Shown here: positions 35,673 through 46,507 of the stretch, piece after piece
Layout: each line of letters starts with the position of its first letter
Position numbering within the stretch: position 1 is the first letter of the stretch
Origin: Icerya purchasi
Taxonomy: Eukaryota > Arthropoda > Insecta > Hemiptera > Monophlebidae
Length of the DNA stretch: 64,000 nucleotides
Direction: 5' to 3'
Assembly (NCBI GenBank): GCA_039619475.1
Contig: CM077115.1
Span: 510,342,815-510,406,814 of the forward strand
The notes under the pieces: model-generated
Told to the model about the DNA's origin: nothing
Database searches by the model: none
The model's input: the letters and a program-made list of their open reading frames with translations, nothing else
Translations under genes and position numbers: made by a program

Positions 35673-38095
35673 CTTTCCATTAGTTGTAATTATTTGCAGG
35701 AGTTCACTAACAGAATGATATCATCCGCATATCGGGTATTAATACGTTTTCCATTTATTTTAACTCAGAACTTTTTGTTCTGTAATGCCTCTTTAAAATC
35801 GCGTCAGCATATTTTTTTTTTTTATTATTAAACAGACACTCGTATCCGAGTTAGTCTTATGCATTTCCTAAACTGTACTACATGTGTGTTCTCATTAGTG
35901 AAACCAGTCCCATTCTTGCTCTGCAGACAAGCCCGTAAATGGAACATGTTACTAGTGTTTGCACCGATATTAAACGTATCTTGATCGCATTTTTCCTATT
36001 TTCCACAATTAAGAACTTCACAGTGAATCACACCTGTTCTCGACACCGCGCTCTCCCGCTACAGGACTATAGTCACACAAGAGAAATGGAGACTATAGGG
36101 ATGAAGGTTAAATGAAGTGGAAAAATTTTAGGAAGGTCGAATGCAAAGATTTTAGGAGGATTTTAGGAAGATTTTGGTTGAAATGCATAGTCTGTACAAG
36201 AATTTGACAATGTGGAAATGGACGCACAACGATAATCACAGCCAGTACCATACACATCAGAATCTGATGGCATCCATAAGGAAGGCAACCGGTGAAAATG
36301 CTTAACTCGCTCTGCTCGAGAGGAGAAGGATAGGAGACAGAAAATTTGGAAATTTTGTGAATGAAAGAAGAGAAAAGGAAGGGGGAACTCCCCCGCATTT
36401 ACTCAAGATGCTAATGGGAGAGTAGTTTATTTTCGGAATATACATATTCTCCTAGGACAGCTGTATACCACTGCTAAAGAGTCTGTCCCTACCCTTTGCT
36501 CTTAGAGTGATATCGGGGCGAGACTTAGGGCAGCCTCGGTTCGCCAGGACTGGGGCATTCGACGGGTATTGTTGGAGTTTTAGTAGGCCAGTTCCTACGT
36601 GGCATCTCTACACCCTCCAGCCCTATATAGCTACTGGAATCGTCTACAAATGAGACTTTTCACTTGTAGCTTTAGTCCACGACTGCTTATTTGTCCAGTT
36701 GAACATATACGTTGAATAATGATGGTGACAAAATACACACATGCCTTAGCCCTCTGCAAATGCGTATTAATTCTGACTCCATATCATCTATGCGAATTTT
36801 TTAGCATTTTGCTCCCAGTATAGATTTTGTATCACCCCCCTCAGATCACATTCGTTTATGCCTTTTTGCTTTAATATCCGTATTAATTTGTCGATATTAA
36901 ACACGAGCAAAAGCCTTTTCGTAGTCCAAAGATAAACACATCACTGGTCCCAGCATTTCGGTAATAGTATGCTTCTCTGATTCCAAATCCTTGTCGGAAA
37001 CCGAACTGACATCTAAATCTTGTTCGCATTTATTGCGTATTCTTATGTGAATTACACGCAAGAAGATGTTCAACATATGGCTCATCAGACTAATCATTCT
37101 ATAGTCATTACGTGTATTAGCTTGCGCGTTTCTTCGGTAAGGTTATAAGCACCGACTCTAACTATTTCCCCTGGCTATTTCGCCTGTGCTATAGATATTA
37201 TTAAAAATCTTAATTAATCTTGAGATGTTGGCATTGTCTAATAATTTGATAACGTCGGCCGATACGTTGTCCGTTTCTGCCGCTTTCTTAGTTTTTATTA
37301 ACTTTATAAAGCATATTCCACTTCTGATTGTAAAATTTACAGATTTGCATCAAATTTATATTTCTTGTATCCTTGAACACATTCTCTATATATCTTGTAC
37401 AGACTTGCAATTTGTCTTTTACATCAAATACTAGTGTCCGTTCTCCTTATTTAATTTTGTTGGGATTTTCTTTTTAAATAGACCTGTTATTTCTTTTATT
37501 TTCCAGTGTATATTAAAGGAATCGTGTTTCTTCATCATTTTTTCGATTTCTTGACACTGTTCTTTTATCCAATTATCCTTTGGTTGCCGTATGTTACGTT
37601 GGATACACTTGTGTTTTTCTTTATAATATAATGTTTTATCAGCGTTTCTTATTACCGTACGACGTTGGTTCATCAACTCCAAGGTTTCTTGTGTCATCCA
37701 TGGTTTCCTTACCGTGTAGACATTTCTTAGAGTCTGTGTGCATACTGTTGTTCTTCTGTAATCCTTGCTATACATTCTCTTACATTATTTGTTTTTATTT
37801 CTTTATACAGTTTTGAAAAGGTTTTATTTATTTGGTTCTGTACATTTGATTTATATTCGATATTTCTTAACTTACATCTATTGTCTTTTTAGTTCGTTTC
37901 CATCTAAGTGTAAACTTTACTGTAACAGGATTATGGTCAGAACCTACATCTGCGCCCGCATATCCTGCCACTCTTTTAATAGAGTTTCTAAAACGTTCGT
38001 TAATCAAGATATAGTGAATTTGGTCACGAATTGTGTTATCTTTTCATTACTACGGGGCGATTCCCACGTATATAGCATTAAGCTTTAACGGGATT
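35660..38095 (-). pseudogene. RTE-type LINE, inverted 5' part (endonuclease to RT palm)
   Basis: Reading down from 38095: the end of the endonuclease (RDQIHYILINERFRNSIKRV, then GADVGSDHNPV), then the linker frame 37775-37431 (RKPWMTQETLELMNQRRTVI ... KKHDSFNIHWKIKEITGL). RT follows as LISLMSHMLNIFLRVIHIRI, the motif LSLDYEKAFARV (36900) with the palm Asp, and RICRGLRHVCILSPSLFNVY (36770-36715). After an unassigned insert (35835-36660) it continues with INGKRINTRYADDIILLVNS (35770-35700), carrying the YADD motif. Stops and shifts are scattered. The domain order and motifs are those of RTE-clade LINEs. Confidence 0.72.
35835..36660. mobile_element. unassigned insertion inside the RTE RT
   Basis: In RTE proteins the CVLSPLLFN motif and the YADD motif are only about 40 codons apart. 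Here they are separated by about 0.9 kb. The extra DNA (roughly 35835-36660) has no RT similarity, is richer in GC at 36480-36620 and holds tandem TTTTAGGA-like words at 36126-36172. I found no clear terminal repeats, so the type of insertion is unknown. Confidence 0.4.
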
Positions 38096-38319
38096 TATTG
38101 GCAGGAACACCTTCGGCAAGTGAACCTTTTTCCATTTTCCTATCAGCGATATGTCGTGAGTTCGCTAATCAGCGCTGGGCCCGCCGAAGAGGGAATTATC
38201 ACTCTGTACGGAACTTACACGGTTGTTGTTTCGTTTCTCCGCCAGTGGGACTAGCACCTTATGATGGCCGAGTGACTACTTACTAGACAAGTAGACTCTA
38301 ATTACAATAACCTATGCCC
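38096..38319. other. unassigned junction segment between the two RTE parts
   Basis: About 220 bp with higher GC (frames 38033-38254 and 38098-38286) and no recognisable motif. It may be the untranslated 5' part of the RTE element or filler formed at the inversion junction. Confidence 0.35.
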
Positions 38320-39061
38320 CAGAATTTACTTTATAGATAAACAATATGGACTTGCAATTAATGAATGGAAAACGAAGATTATGATAATAAGCCATAAAAG
38401 ATATCACAATGTAACACTGATCAATGGAAAAAGTATAAAGGTTGTAGAATTTAAATACTTAGGTAGCTATATCACAAACACTCTTGATCCATCTGTTGAA
38501 GTTAAGAGAAGATGTGGATACGCTAAAACAGCTTTCGGACAAATGCGAAAACTACTCACGGACTCATCTTTAATTTTGTATATAAGACAAGATTTTATAA
38601 GATGTTACGTACAGCCCATTTTATTATTATTATTATTATATGGTGCAGAAGCAGCAACATGTACACGAGTAAAACATTGAAATATTTGGAAGCTTGGGAA
38701 ATACACACGAGAACTGTGAAAATATCGTAGATGTAAAAGCTGACAAACAATGAAGTATTGTGAAGAGGAAAAGCCGAGAGGCAAATATTTGACATAATTA
38801 AGAAAAGGAAGTCGAGATATTTGAGCCATGTTATACAGGAAATACGAAATTATTGCGAATAATTACAGAAGGTAAAATCGACGGAAAACGAGAACGAGGA
38901 AGAAGAATAACATCGTGATCCGAGAATATAAAACAGTGAACCGGAAAAACAACAATAAAAAACAACCTATTTGAAGGAGCGAACCAACCGGGAAATTTAG
39001 CCAATTAGTGATCGTCCACGCGCACATGTCTGCGTGTGACACCAGCAAGATAAGGAAGAAG
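38320..39061 (+). pseudogene. RTE-type LINE, 3' part (RT thumb to C-terminus)
   Basis: The open frame 38381-38680 reads LINGKSIKVVEFKYLGSYIT, then ...GQMRKLLTD and IRCYVQPILL..LYGAEA, a very typical RTE RT C-terminal sequence. Downstream, with stops, it continues as NNEVL, ERQIFDIIKKRKSRYLSHVI, then an Arg-rich segment and NREI near 38990. The 3' end runs into an AT dinucleotide tract (39062-39131), as RTE elements often do. It begins about 30-40 codons beyond the point where the inverted minus-strand part stops, so the two parts complement each other. Confidence 0.75.
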
Positions 39062-39084
39062 ATATATATATATACACGTATATA

Positions 39085-39131
<47 letters not shown>
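39062..39131. repeat. AT microsatellite tail of the RTE LINE
   Basis: A compound (AT)n tract directly after the last LINE coding remnant, consistent with the simple-repeat 3' tails of RTE elements. Confidence 0.8.
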
Positions 39132-39136
<5 letters not shown>

Positions 39137-39829
39137 CTTATAAGTAAAAAAGTCGCTAAATACCCATTTTGAAACTTCACTAAAGCTTTTAAATTTATTT
39201 TCGAAGTTACTAAATTACGTTCCAAGCACAGACACGGAGGAAACCAACTCCAAATCGGTGACAGTTATTTAACATTCGGGACGCAGTTCAGTGGTAATTT
39301 TTATTAAATCATCGGAATTTTTTACGATACGTTTTCCTGATTGCTTTATTACGATGAAATCGATAATAATACACACCGTATTTACTATTATGCGTGCAGA
39401 CATGTGCGTGCCCAGAAATTTTTTTAACACTGCGGAATTTTCTTGTAAGTTTAAGTTATACGACGACACATTTCCTATACTCAAATTAGCTGTATTTAAT
39501 AACAACCATTAGTCGTATGTAAAAGTTACACGAGTGTCGAATCAATGCGTGACTTAGAAATTGCGAAAGGTATCTGAACAGCAACTGTCTCCGTAAATGA
39601 TTAAGCTAAAAAAAAGAAGTTGCACAATTCTCGCGATCTCTTTCTGTGTAACTTTCTTCTGAAAAAAATTTAGGGCTCTGAAACCATTCCACTTTGCTTC
39701 TCTTTCTTTTTCCTTTTTGAGAAATTGTTTTAGTTTTTCTCGCTTTCTACCTATTACCTTTCCTGGAATTTTTAACCCAAGCGCGCAGTGTCTTTTCGCA
39801 AAGTATTTTGCCATGACGTACTTTTATTG
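39132..39829. other. unassigned region
   Basis: No family motif. Sense and antisense frames at 39269-39512 overlap each other fully and are likely chance. Confidence 0.4.
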
Positions 39830-40020
39830 CTGTCTGCTCTCCCTATTTGCACTTCTGTGAAGTCCGCTATCCGTTGATGAGTCCTATATTTACTGTTGGG
39901 TGATCGTCCACTGTTGGCAAGCCCGAAAATGAGAGGAAAAACAATCTTTTAAAAATGTTTATCGTCCGCGCGTTGAACGAAGAATCGGCCGAAACCCCCC
40001 ATCACAAAGAAGGAACGTTC
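39830..40020 (-). pseudogene. possible family-B LINE C-terminal scrap
   Basis: The minus-strand reading VFPLIFGLANSGRSPNSK aligns by eye with TFLLGLSATDDYPSRRK (22007-22255, -) and LTPLLGVSATELLPEK (33750-34000, -). On the DNA level, TGGGTGATCGTCCACTGTTG and GGCAAGCCCG match TGGGTAATCGTCCGTAGCTG and ACAAGCCCA at 22122-22152. It is short and weak. Confidence 0.35.
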
Positions 40021-40127
40021 AATTAAATACGAGGGTATACTTTTCGGTATCATTGTCATTTACGCAAGGAAGCAGTTTGAACGAAGAAATGAATCCAGTG
40101 CGTCCGCTTAGTTGACGTAGCCAAAAA

Positions 40128-40349
40128 ACTTTAAACCGGCTTCGCTCTGGTTGCGCCAGAACCTCAGTGAACTTACTTAAATGGGGTCTGGCCGAAAATG
40201 ATAAATGTAAGTGCGGGGAACAGCAGAGCCATGGACACCTGTTTCAGTGCAGCTTGGTGCCTGTAGCCATTACGGAAAGAGACCTATGCAGTATGGAGCT
40301 AACTTACGAAGCCATAAAAATGGTTGATGCATGGACTGATAGCGTATAA
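40128..40349 (+). pseudogene. LINE ORF2 C-terminal end with Cys/His cluster
   Basis: The frame reads TLNRLRSGCARTSVNLLKWG, LAENDKCKCGEQQSHGHLFQ and C, then ERDLCSMELTYEAIKMVDAW, and ends at the TAA at 40347-40349. The LNRLR.G..R.......WG......C.CG..Q...HL..C pattern is the usual C-terminus of a group of insect Jockey/I-like LINEs. Only the last 73 codons are present. The frame is open, so this truncated copy may be less old than its neighbours. Confidence 0.6.
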
Positions 40350-40628
40350 ATCCGCTGTATATTTTCTTCTTCTTTATAGTGCCATACTTAATTACTGAGC
40401 GTCGGCGACTACCTATTCGTACATCTCAGCTGTACAGACACAGGCATAGTGTACTAGGCAATTGTTATATGCAACGCAGGTGTACACACGCAAGACTACA
40501 TTCGGAACTGATTAGTAATCGTTTGATTTATCGATATACAAGTGCGGTCCTATTTATGTCTGCTGTGTACTGACCTAGCGCGCATATGATGTCGAACGTG
40601 GTGGTTTGCCATTTGACTATTAGCGATT

Positions 40629-40732
40629 AATTAATTTATTTATTTATTCTTGTAATAAGTTTGTCGTCGCTCGGGATCGAACCCGTGATCTCCATAACGA
40701 AAGTCAAGCGCTCTAGCAACTAATTGCGACGA
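40629..40732 (-). mobile_element. tRNA-like SINE candidate
   Basis: On the minus strand, 40732-40664 folds partly like a tRNA. A perfect 7-bp acceptor-like stem TCGTCGC/GCGACGA encloses an A-box-like region (TTAGTTGCTAGAGCG) and a perfect B box (GGTTCGATCCC). The D stem and anticodon stem do not pair well and the T stem has a mismatch, so it is not a working tRNA. Downstream in the same orientation there is an (AATA)n tail (40650-40631), as expected for a tRNA-derived SINE. I saw no flanking duplication. Confidence 0.55.
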
Positions 40733-40782
40733 GAGAAACTTTATTTTATTTTAGAATATTAGTCCTCAAGCGTCTCGGACAC

Positions 40783-40808
40783 GATAATAATAATAATAAT
40801 AATAATAA
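40783..40808. repeat. (AAT)n microsatellite
   Basis: About eight TAA/ATA units, upstream of the SINE candidate as seen from the minus strand. Confidence 0.9.
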
Positions 40809-40849
40809 CGCAACGTTTTCAGTACGAGAAGAGTGTAATCGCCCAAAAA

Positions 40850-42559
40850 TCACACTGACGCTTCGTGAAGGAGATTTTTAATTGGATATGTTTCATTTAC
40901 TACTTTCGTATCTGCATTTGTAATGTGAACAACACTGCAGAAGAGACACTGTAAATAAATAAAAGAAAAGAAAAATATGAAATTTCGGAAAACATTTCGA
41001 GAGCGAAAATGTACGTTGTCGGTAAGGCCCACGCTCCATCATTAGCGAAAACGATTGTGATTGGTCATCGAGAAAACAAGGCAAGAAATTATCGAAAAGA
41101 ACGTGGTTTCGAGATCGTGGTCGGAGGGTTAGTTGATTTTTGAATTATAGTTATTTGGCCTCTGCCGAGGGAATCTTCAAATATCCAACGATATAAAAAA
41201 AATGCGGTTTTTTAATAATTTATGCCTATCGTATTTTTGGAAGCGGTTCGAAATCTTTGCAACGAGCCACATTATGAACCACTCGCTATAAAGGTGTTAA
41301 GCATTATTTTCCGAGACGATACACGAATGAACTTATTTCATTCGCTGTTGTAGTACTTGATTATTTAAAGGCTGGCATATAAGTACTAGAGGGAGCTATC
41401 TAGTACACAGATTATTTTAATCTAACATTCGGAGAGTGTTTCTGTTTTATTTTAGGCCTGCTGGTAAACACCATTTAATTACTTCGTTCATTTTTTTTCT
41501 TTTTTTCTTTTTTCTACAGCGAAGTTTAATTTTCCGCCATTAAGTTAGAAGCTGCCTCTCTTTGCATTATTTATTTAATGCGTTTTTTTATTGTTTTCCC
41601 TATTATGTCGCTGTGAGCTTCGCCGAGCATATTTTTATCCTTCCACTTCGACGAGAATTTGTTATTTTCAACCCATTATTTCAGATAAAAAATGTTCTTT
41701 TCGGAAAAACCCAAATGAAAAAATGAACTAATCATCCGCGGACAAAACTGTCATTAATAATTGCGAAATTTCAATTTTACTCGTATCATTGAGACGTTAA
41801 TTTGTACGTTTTTTTTTTTTTTTTTCTTCAATTGCATAAGAATAATTTGATTAAGCGTTTTACGAAACATTTTTTGTAATCTCTAGTACTAATCAGTTAT
41901 TTTGTTGCACGAAAGAAAAAGAAAAAAATTAAGTCGGCGTCGTATTATTGCGTCTCAGCTACACTTTTTAAAAAACGAATATTTCATTTTTTCATCTTTG
42001 AAATAAATCTTAAAAATCATTAAATATATTTAATTTTTGTCTGCCTCGATCTTAACACCACACAATTTGCGTTGAAATATTATTTAACTTGTGCTATTTT
42101 CCAGTAAAAATAATAATTTTCATGTATCCCTCCACTTGATCGAACAAAATGTATCGAGGTGAATGCAAATATAAACGAAAAATGTGGAAACCTGCAGAAG
42201 AGAAAAAGATAAAATAAAGTACCGAGTTAAACTAAAACTAGCCGTACGGCAGCAATTACTATACTATAATAAAAATAATTTAATTTAAATCAATCGTTGT
42301 CTTATAAACATTTAACATTTATTGTTTGTGTGTACTTTTTGGAACGAAGTTCCTTATCGCAGGTTGCAGCTACCGGAGGTAAGCAAAAAAAGGAATCGAA
42401 AGTTAAAAATCGAGCGTTATGTCCGACTGTTATGAAAAACAGTATGTAGGTGTATACATCATATATATATATACACGCTGTACAGCAGAGATATAAGTAT
42501 ACGAATAAGAAAGTGGGGGTAGAAGGAAAAATAAAAATAACTGGCCCCTCTCAAATTAT
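40850..42559. other. unassigned region
   Basis: No protein family recognised. A T-run lies at 41810-41825. 42341-42353 carries the word GGAACGAAGTTCC, followed by CTTATCGCAGGTTGCAGCTA, which recurs near 60450. Confidence 0.4.
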
Positions 42560-43135
42560 ATTTATTTTTTGATCTTCACTGATGGCTCCAAGGAACCCAA
42601 TGGTGTTGGTGCAGCTTTCTTTTGTCCTCTCTCAATTACTTCGAGTCCTTAAAACTTCCCTCCTTTTGTTCAATCTTTTATGCTGGGTCTTCTGCTATTC
42701 TGCGTGTCCTTCTTTTTATCAAAACTTCACCGGCTTCTCGCAATCTCCTTATCCTGTCGGATGCTCAAAGCATGCGGCAAACTATCACATCTCCTCTCCC
42801 TTCTCACTCAACCGACTGCATCATTCTCCTTATTCGTTCCTTAATTCACGATCTTTTCCTTTCCCACTTTTTCCAAACGGATTTCTTTTGGATTCCTGGC
42901 CATTCCGGAATCGAGGGAAATGAGTTGGTTGACTCATTCGCTCGATTATCTTCCTCTTCTGGTAGGTTTCTTCCTGCCTTCTCAGCTTCTAATATTACCC
43001 TTCTGTCTGCAGCTGCATTTCCTTTTTTAGTTTTTCATCTTTTATTTTTAACGTTTTTCATACTGTTTATGAACATGACTGATTTTTCTATATCTTCTGG
43101 TTATTTTATTTTGAATTTTATTCGCTGCCTGTAAT
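42560..43135 (+). pseudogene. family-B LINE RNase H domain (best preserved copy)
   Basis: The first strand reads IFTDGSKEPNGVGAAFFCPL (from 42572), with the catalytic Asp and the GVG turn. A frameshift leads into the long open frame 42622-43134, which contains LLILSDAQSMRQTI (third Asp region, near 42745-42790), SLIHDLF, and FFWIPGHSGIEGNELVDSFA (near 42885-42950) with the last RNase H residues. The tail after 43000 is hydrophobic and unclear. RNase H in LINEs removes the RNA strand during target-primed synthesis. The copy is a fragment without RT. Confidence 0.72.
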
Positions 43136-43386
43136 ACTATGCTAATTTTACCTAGTTCTTTTTCTATGTTACTCAATTCTTTGTTTCCTTCTAATGTTTT
43201 ATTTTCATCTAAGCGCTTAATTTTTCCGTATAATCACATATCGTAAGTTCCTTTTATGTCGGTGCATACTGTAATTGTATGTTAATAGTAGTTGTATTTA
43301 TTAATATTCTGTATAATAATAAACAAATTAAAATTTAATTTCTTTATAAAAATGTTGTTATAAGTAAACTTAAAGCAACGGTTTTT
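43136..43386. other. AT-rich spacer
   Basis: Nothing recognised beyond possible 3' sequence of the RNase H LINE. Confidence 0.35.
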
Positions 43387-43693
43387 CCTACGCCCTCTTC
43401 AGATTTTTAAATTAACAATCAACAAATTTGCACGATTTTTACATTAAGTTGAAATTTTTTGAAATTTTCGTTAACGCCATCAGAAAGAACGGAAAAAAAA
43501 TACGCAAAATAAAAAAAAAATCGTTTTCGTAGCTGCATTCTAAGCCGTACAATCTATTTTGCAACTAAGGACTTCGAGGAGCCGGGCGACGCTGCGCCGG
43601 AGCCGTGCGTGACGTCAGAGCGCTCCCCACTCTCAATCGCTTTTGTTAATAACAAAGCCAATTGTTAATTTCAAAATCTGAAGAGGACGTAGC
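43387..43693. repeat. inverted repeat around a GC-rich core
   Basis: The arms CCTACGCCCTCTTCAGATTT... (43387-43421) and its near reverse complement (43660-43693, ...AAATCTGAAGAGGACGTAGC) share about 30 of 35 bases. The 240-bp interior includes a GC-rich block (43575-43630) unlike the surrounding DNA. It looks like a small foldback or MITE-type element, but no target duplication was found. Confidence 0.5.
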
Positions 43694-45129
43694 TATTGCA
43701 ATTACCTTTGGAATACTGTTTGTCTCATGTCGCCAGCTTTCTCTGGGCCGAAGTTACACGCAACCGCGTTTTTAACTTTACAATTTTCCAATAGGCCGCA
43801 ATATTGTCATTGAGAGTTCGGCTTGGGTACTTATTTTAAGCACCCCGAGGGCTACATTTTCCGAAAGTTTTATTGAAGTGAAATTGACGGAATGGCAACA
43901 ATTTGAACGTTTTACCTGTTTTTATTTTCGTCGTTAATTTTGCAATGTTGAATAATTTTTGCGAATTTTCACAATAGTCGGAATAAAATCGACAAGTATA
44001 CCTCATGTCAATTTGGGGTTTATTTACCGAGATAATCGCAAAAAACTAAAACGAAACACCTTTTTTTTAACTCGATAAAAAAAAAATGGTTCCGCACCAC
44101 GCACATACCCAGAAATTTAGAGTTACATTCCACTGATTTTTAGCTAAATTTTAAGCCCAAAAAATCCAGGTTATAAGAATTTCACCAAAAACGAGCATGT
44201 TTTTTGTCTATTCTGCCCGGACTACATTGAAACATTTTGTTCCAGATTTATCATTCCAGAAATGCACTGTCTCTGGTGTATTTAACACGAAGATATTAAT
44301 TATCCGGCATAATGTTACATTTAAAAGTTAACGAAAATCATAATAAAACTATAAATAATTAATTGACCCATCCCCTTCTCACATAATTGTCCCTAACAGA
44401 AATATTACTTTTTCGAAATAAGAAGTTCGCTCTTTGGAGAGTTTATAAAATTTTTTCATCTGAAATTTCGAACGCACATTTCTATAACGGATAACATTAA
44501 TCCGTTGCGCGGATCTCACATCTCGTTTAATTTATTCCGCTTCGTTAAAATCCTCGAATTTTCCATGCCGATGATTATTATAAAGAGCTGTAGTAATACA
44601 CTAGCGCCACCTATAGGAAAGCGTTAAAAATTCATTAGAAAAAGCTAAAATATTTCTCAGAGAGCGCTGAACAAGCTGCTAACATTTATCGTTTAGCGAT
44701 TACCAGTTTCCGAGTGTATAATTTGTATTACGTGGAAGAAATTAAAATTACATCAAGCACCTAAATATTAAAGTATAGTTAATATAAATTTCTCGAACTA
44801 TTACATTTGAAATAGTTACCGTAATTCTGATTTTATGAAAAACTTTATGATCTATTTCGCACCTTATCGAGGTTATATTATTTTCCGGTATATATTCCTT
44901 CCCCTTCCAGAAAACATTTATTACTTGTATCGGTTCAGATTTTGAGGAATTTATAAATCTAAATTTGTAAATCATTTTACTTTTATTATATTAAGTTAAA
45001 TTTCATAAAGGAACGTATAAATAATTACTTGTAATTTCGAGTCTGTATAAGATACATTGATTGTGCATGCATATCGATCAAAAACTACAATTAATAAATT
45101 TAACTTAAAAAAAAAATAACCGATCTATA
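43694..45129. other. unassigned region
   Basis: No family motif. The frame 44748-44975 (-, 75 codons) is open but unplaced. Confidence 0.4.
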
Positions 45130-45397
45130 TATAACACTGTGAATAACGGAAGAAAAAGTAATGAATGAAATACAAAACTGCACATTACAAAACAAAAACA
45201 AACTATACGGAATAAACAACGATCAGTAACACAGCCAAATATTGCAATAGCCTATAATAAAAATATGTACGTATAAACCTGTCCATAATACAAACTACTC
45301 AGAATATTCCATTAAAATAGAAAATTATATTTTATTCGTATCCCACTTTTCCCTTAATGATGAAAGTATCGATTCACACTTTCTAACAATTAACCAT

Positions 45398-46503
45398 TGA
45401 TATAAATCGATCTTATTTCTTCTTTGGGAGCCAGTTGTTATGAATCGATCTTCCTCAATGTTTAATAAAATTTTACGAAGAAAAATTTAAAAAAGAAATA
45501 AAAGAAAATATAACGGGCGCCAAGCAAGAAAAACGGCTTGCCACCACCGGAAAAGCTTTGCCTAGCAAAACTTTAGGCTTTTAACGAAGAAGAAGAAGAG
45601 AAAAAAATATGAAAAAATTCTGCCGATAGAATTTTTTTTTATCGCGAAACCCGCCGTTCGAAGGCGCTAGTGTCTCCCCGGTGGAGATGTCACGGGCCCA
45701 CCACGTGTCCAATAGGAAACGCCTTGTACCATAAATCGCGTTTTTTATATTTAAACAAAATTTACAAAAGAAAAAGAAAAACACAGGGAAAACAATTTCC
45801 AAACATGACGCGTGACTAGAAAAAGAAAATTACAAACGGAATTTCGATCAAATTATAACGAATGCACGCTACGTGTAACAATAGGCGAGCAGAAATTAAT
45901 AACGACTAGAATGAACTGATGCACGCGACCACGTGATCTCACGACAAATTAAAAGTATGACTAACTAGCTCGAATTACACGACAGAACAGTAAATTAATA
46001 TAATATCGACTTATAGTGCCAGATGCACGGACGAAGATTTCGGTACACGATGGGCTTTTACCGAACGACATAGTCGAATCGCTGAAATTACCACCCGGTA
46101 CCTTATCAATTAATAATATGAACGCCGTCGATTTTTTCTAGAACATTTCTTATATTATACATATTTTAAAGCGGCCACTACGGATTTTATAAACTTCCCT
46201 CAGCTCAATGTTCTCGGCGCAGCTTCTTCCCGACGCGCACTCGCCCCGGACTCATACGAGTACTCTCCGCTATCGGCCACTACCAGCAACACACACGCAC
46301 GCAGTCTCACCTGATGCAGCCGTCCGTTCGACCGTGCCCGGGAATTTCGGTTTTAGCCGATAAGCATCTCCGATACCCACTACGATCCGCGATTACGTCG
46401 AATAAAACGCGGTGTTCGATAAATCACGAAATAAACGATTTTAATCAGAGAAACATATTTTTATAATTCGAACACCGCTAAAGTAGGTATCGAATCCGTT
46501 ACA
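45398..46503 (-). mobile_element. solo LTR, about 1.1 kb, target duplication CCAT
   Basis: The plus strand starts TGATATAAATCG and ends GTTACA (TG...CA). On the minus strand it begins TGTAACGGATTCG, like the other LTR at 25770. CCAT flanks both sides (45394-45397 and 46504-46507). It interrupts the LINE endonuclease just before the GDFN motif, and removing it with one CCAT joins the two halves at the expected distance. An alternative inner boundary at 45437 (TGTTATG) is possible. The LTR family is unknown. Confidence 0.62.
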
Positions 46504-46507
46504 CCAT

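Noticed and set aside
36108..36398. 96-codon minus-strand frame
   Set aside because: Inside the unassigned insertion in the RTE LINE; no motif and no RT similarity.
40664..40732. Functional tRNA gene
   Set aside because: Acceptor stem and B box are good, but the D and anticodon stems do not pair and the T stem has a mismatch.
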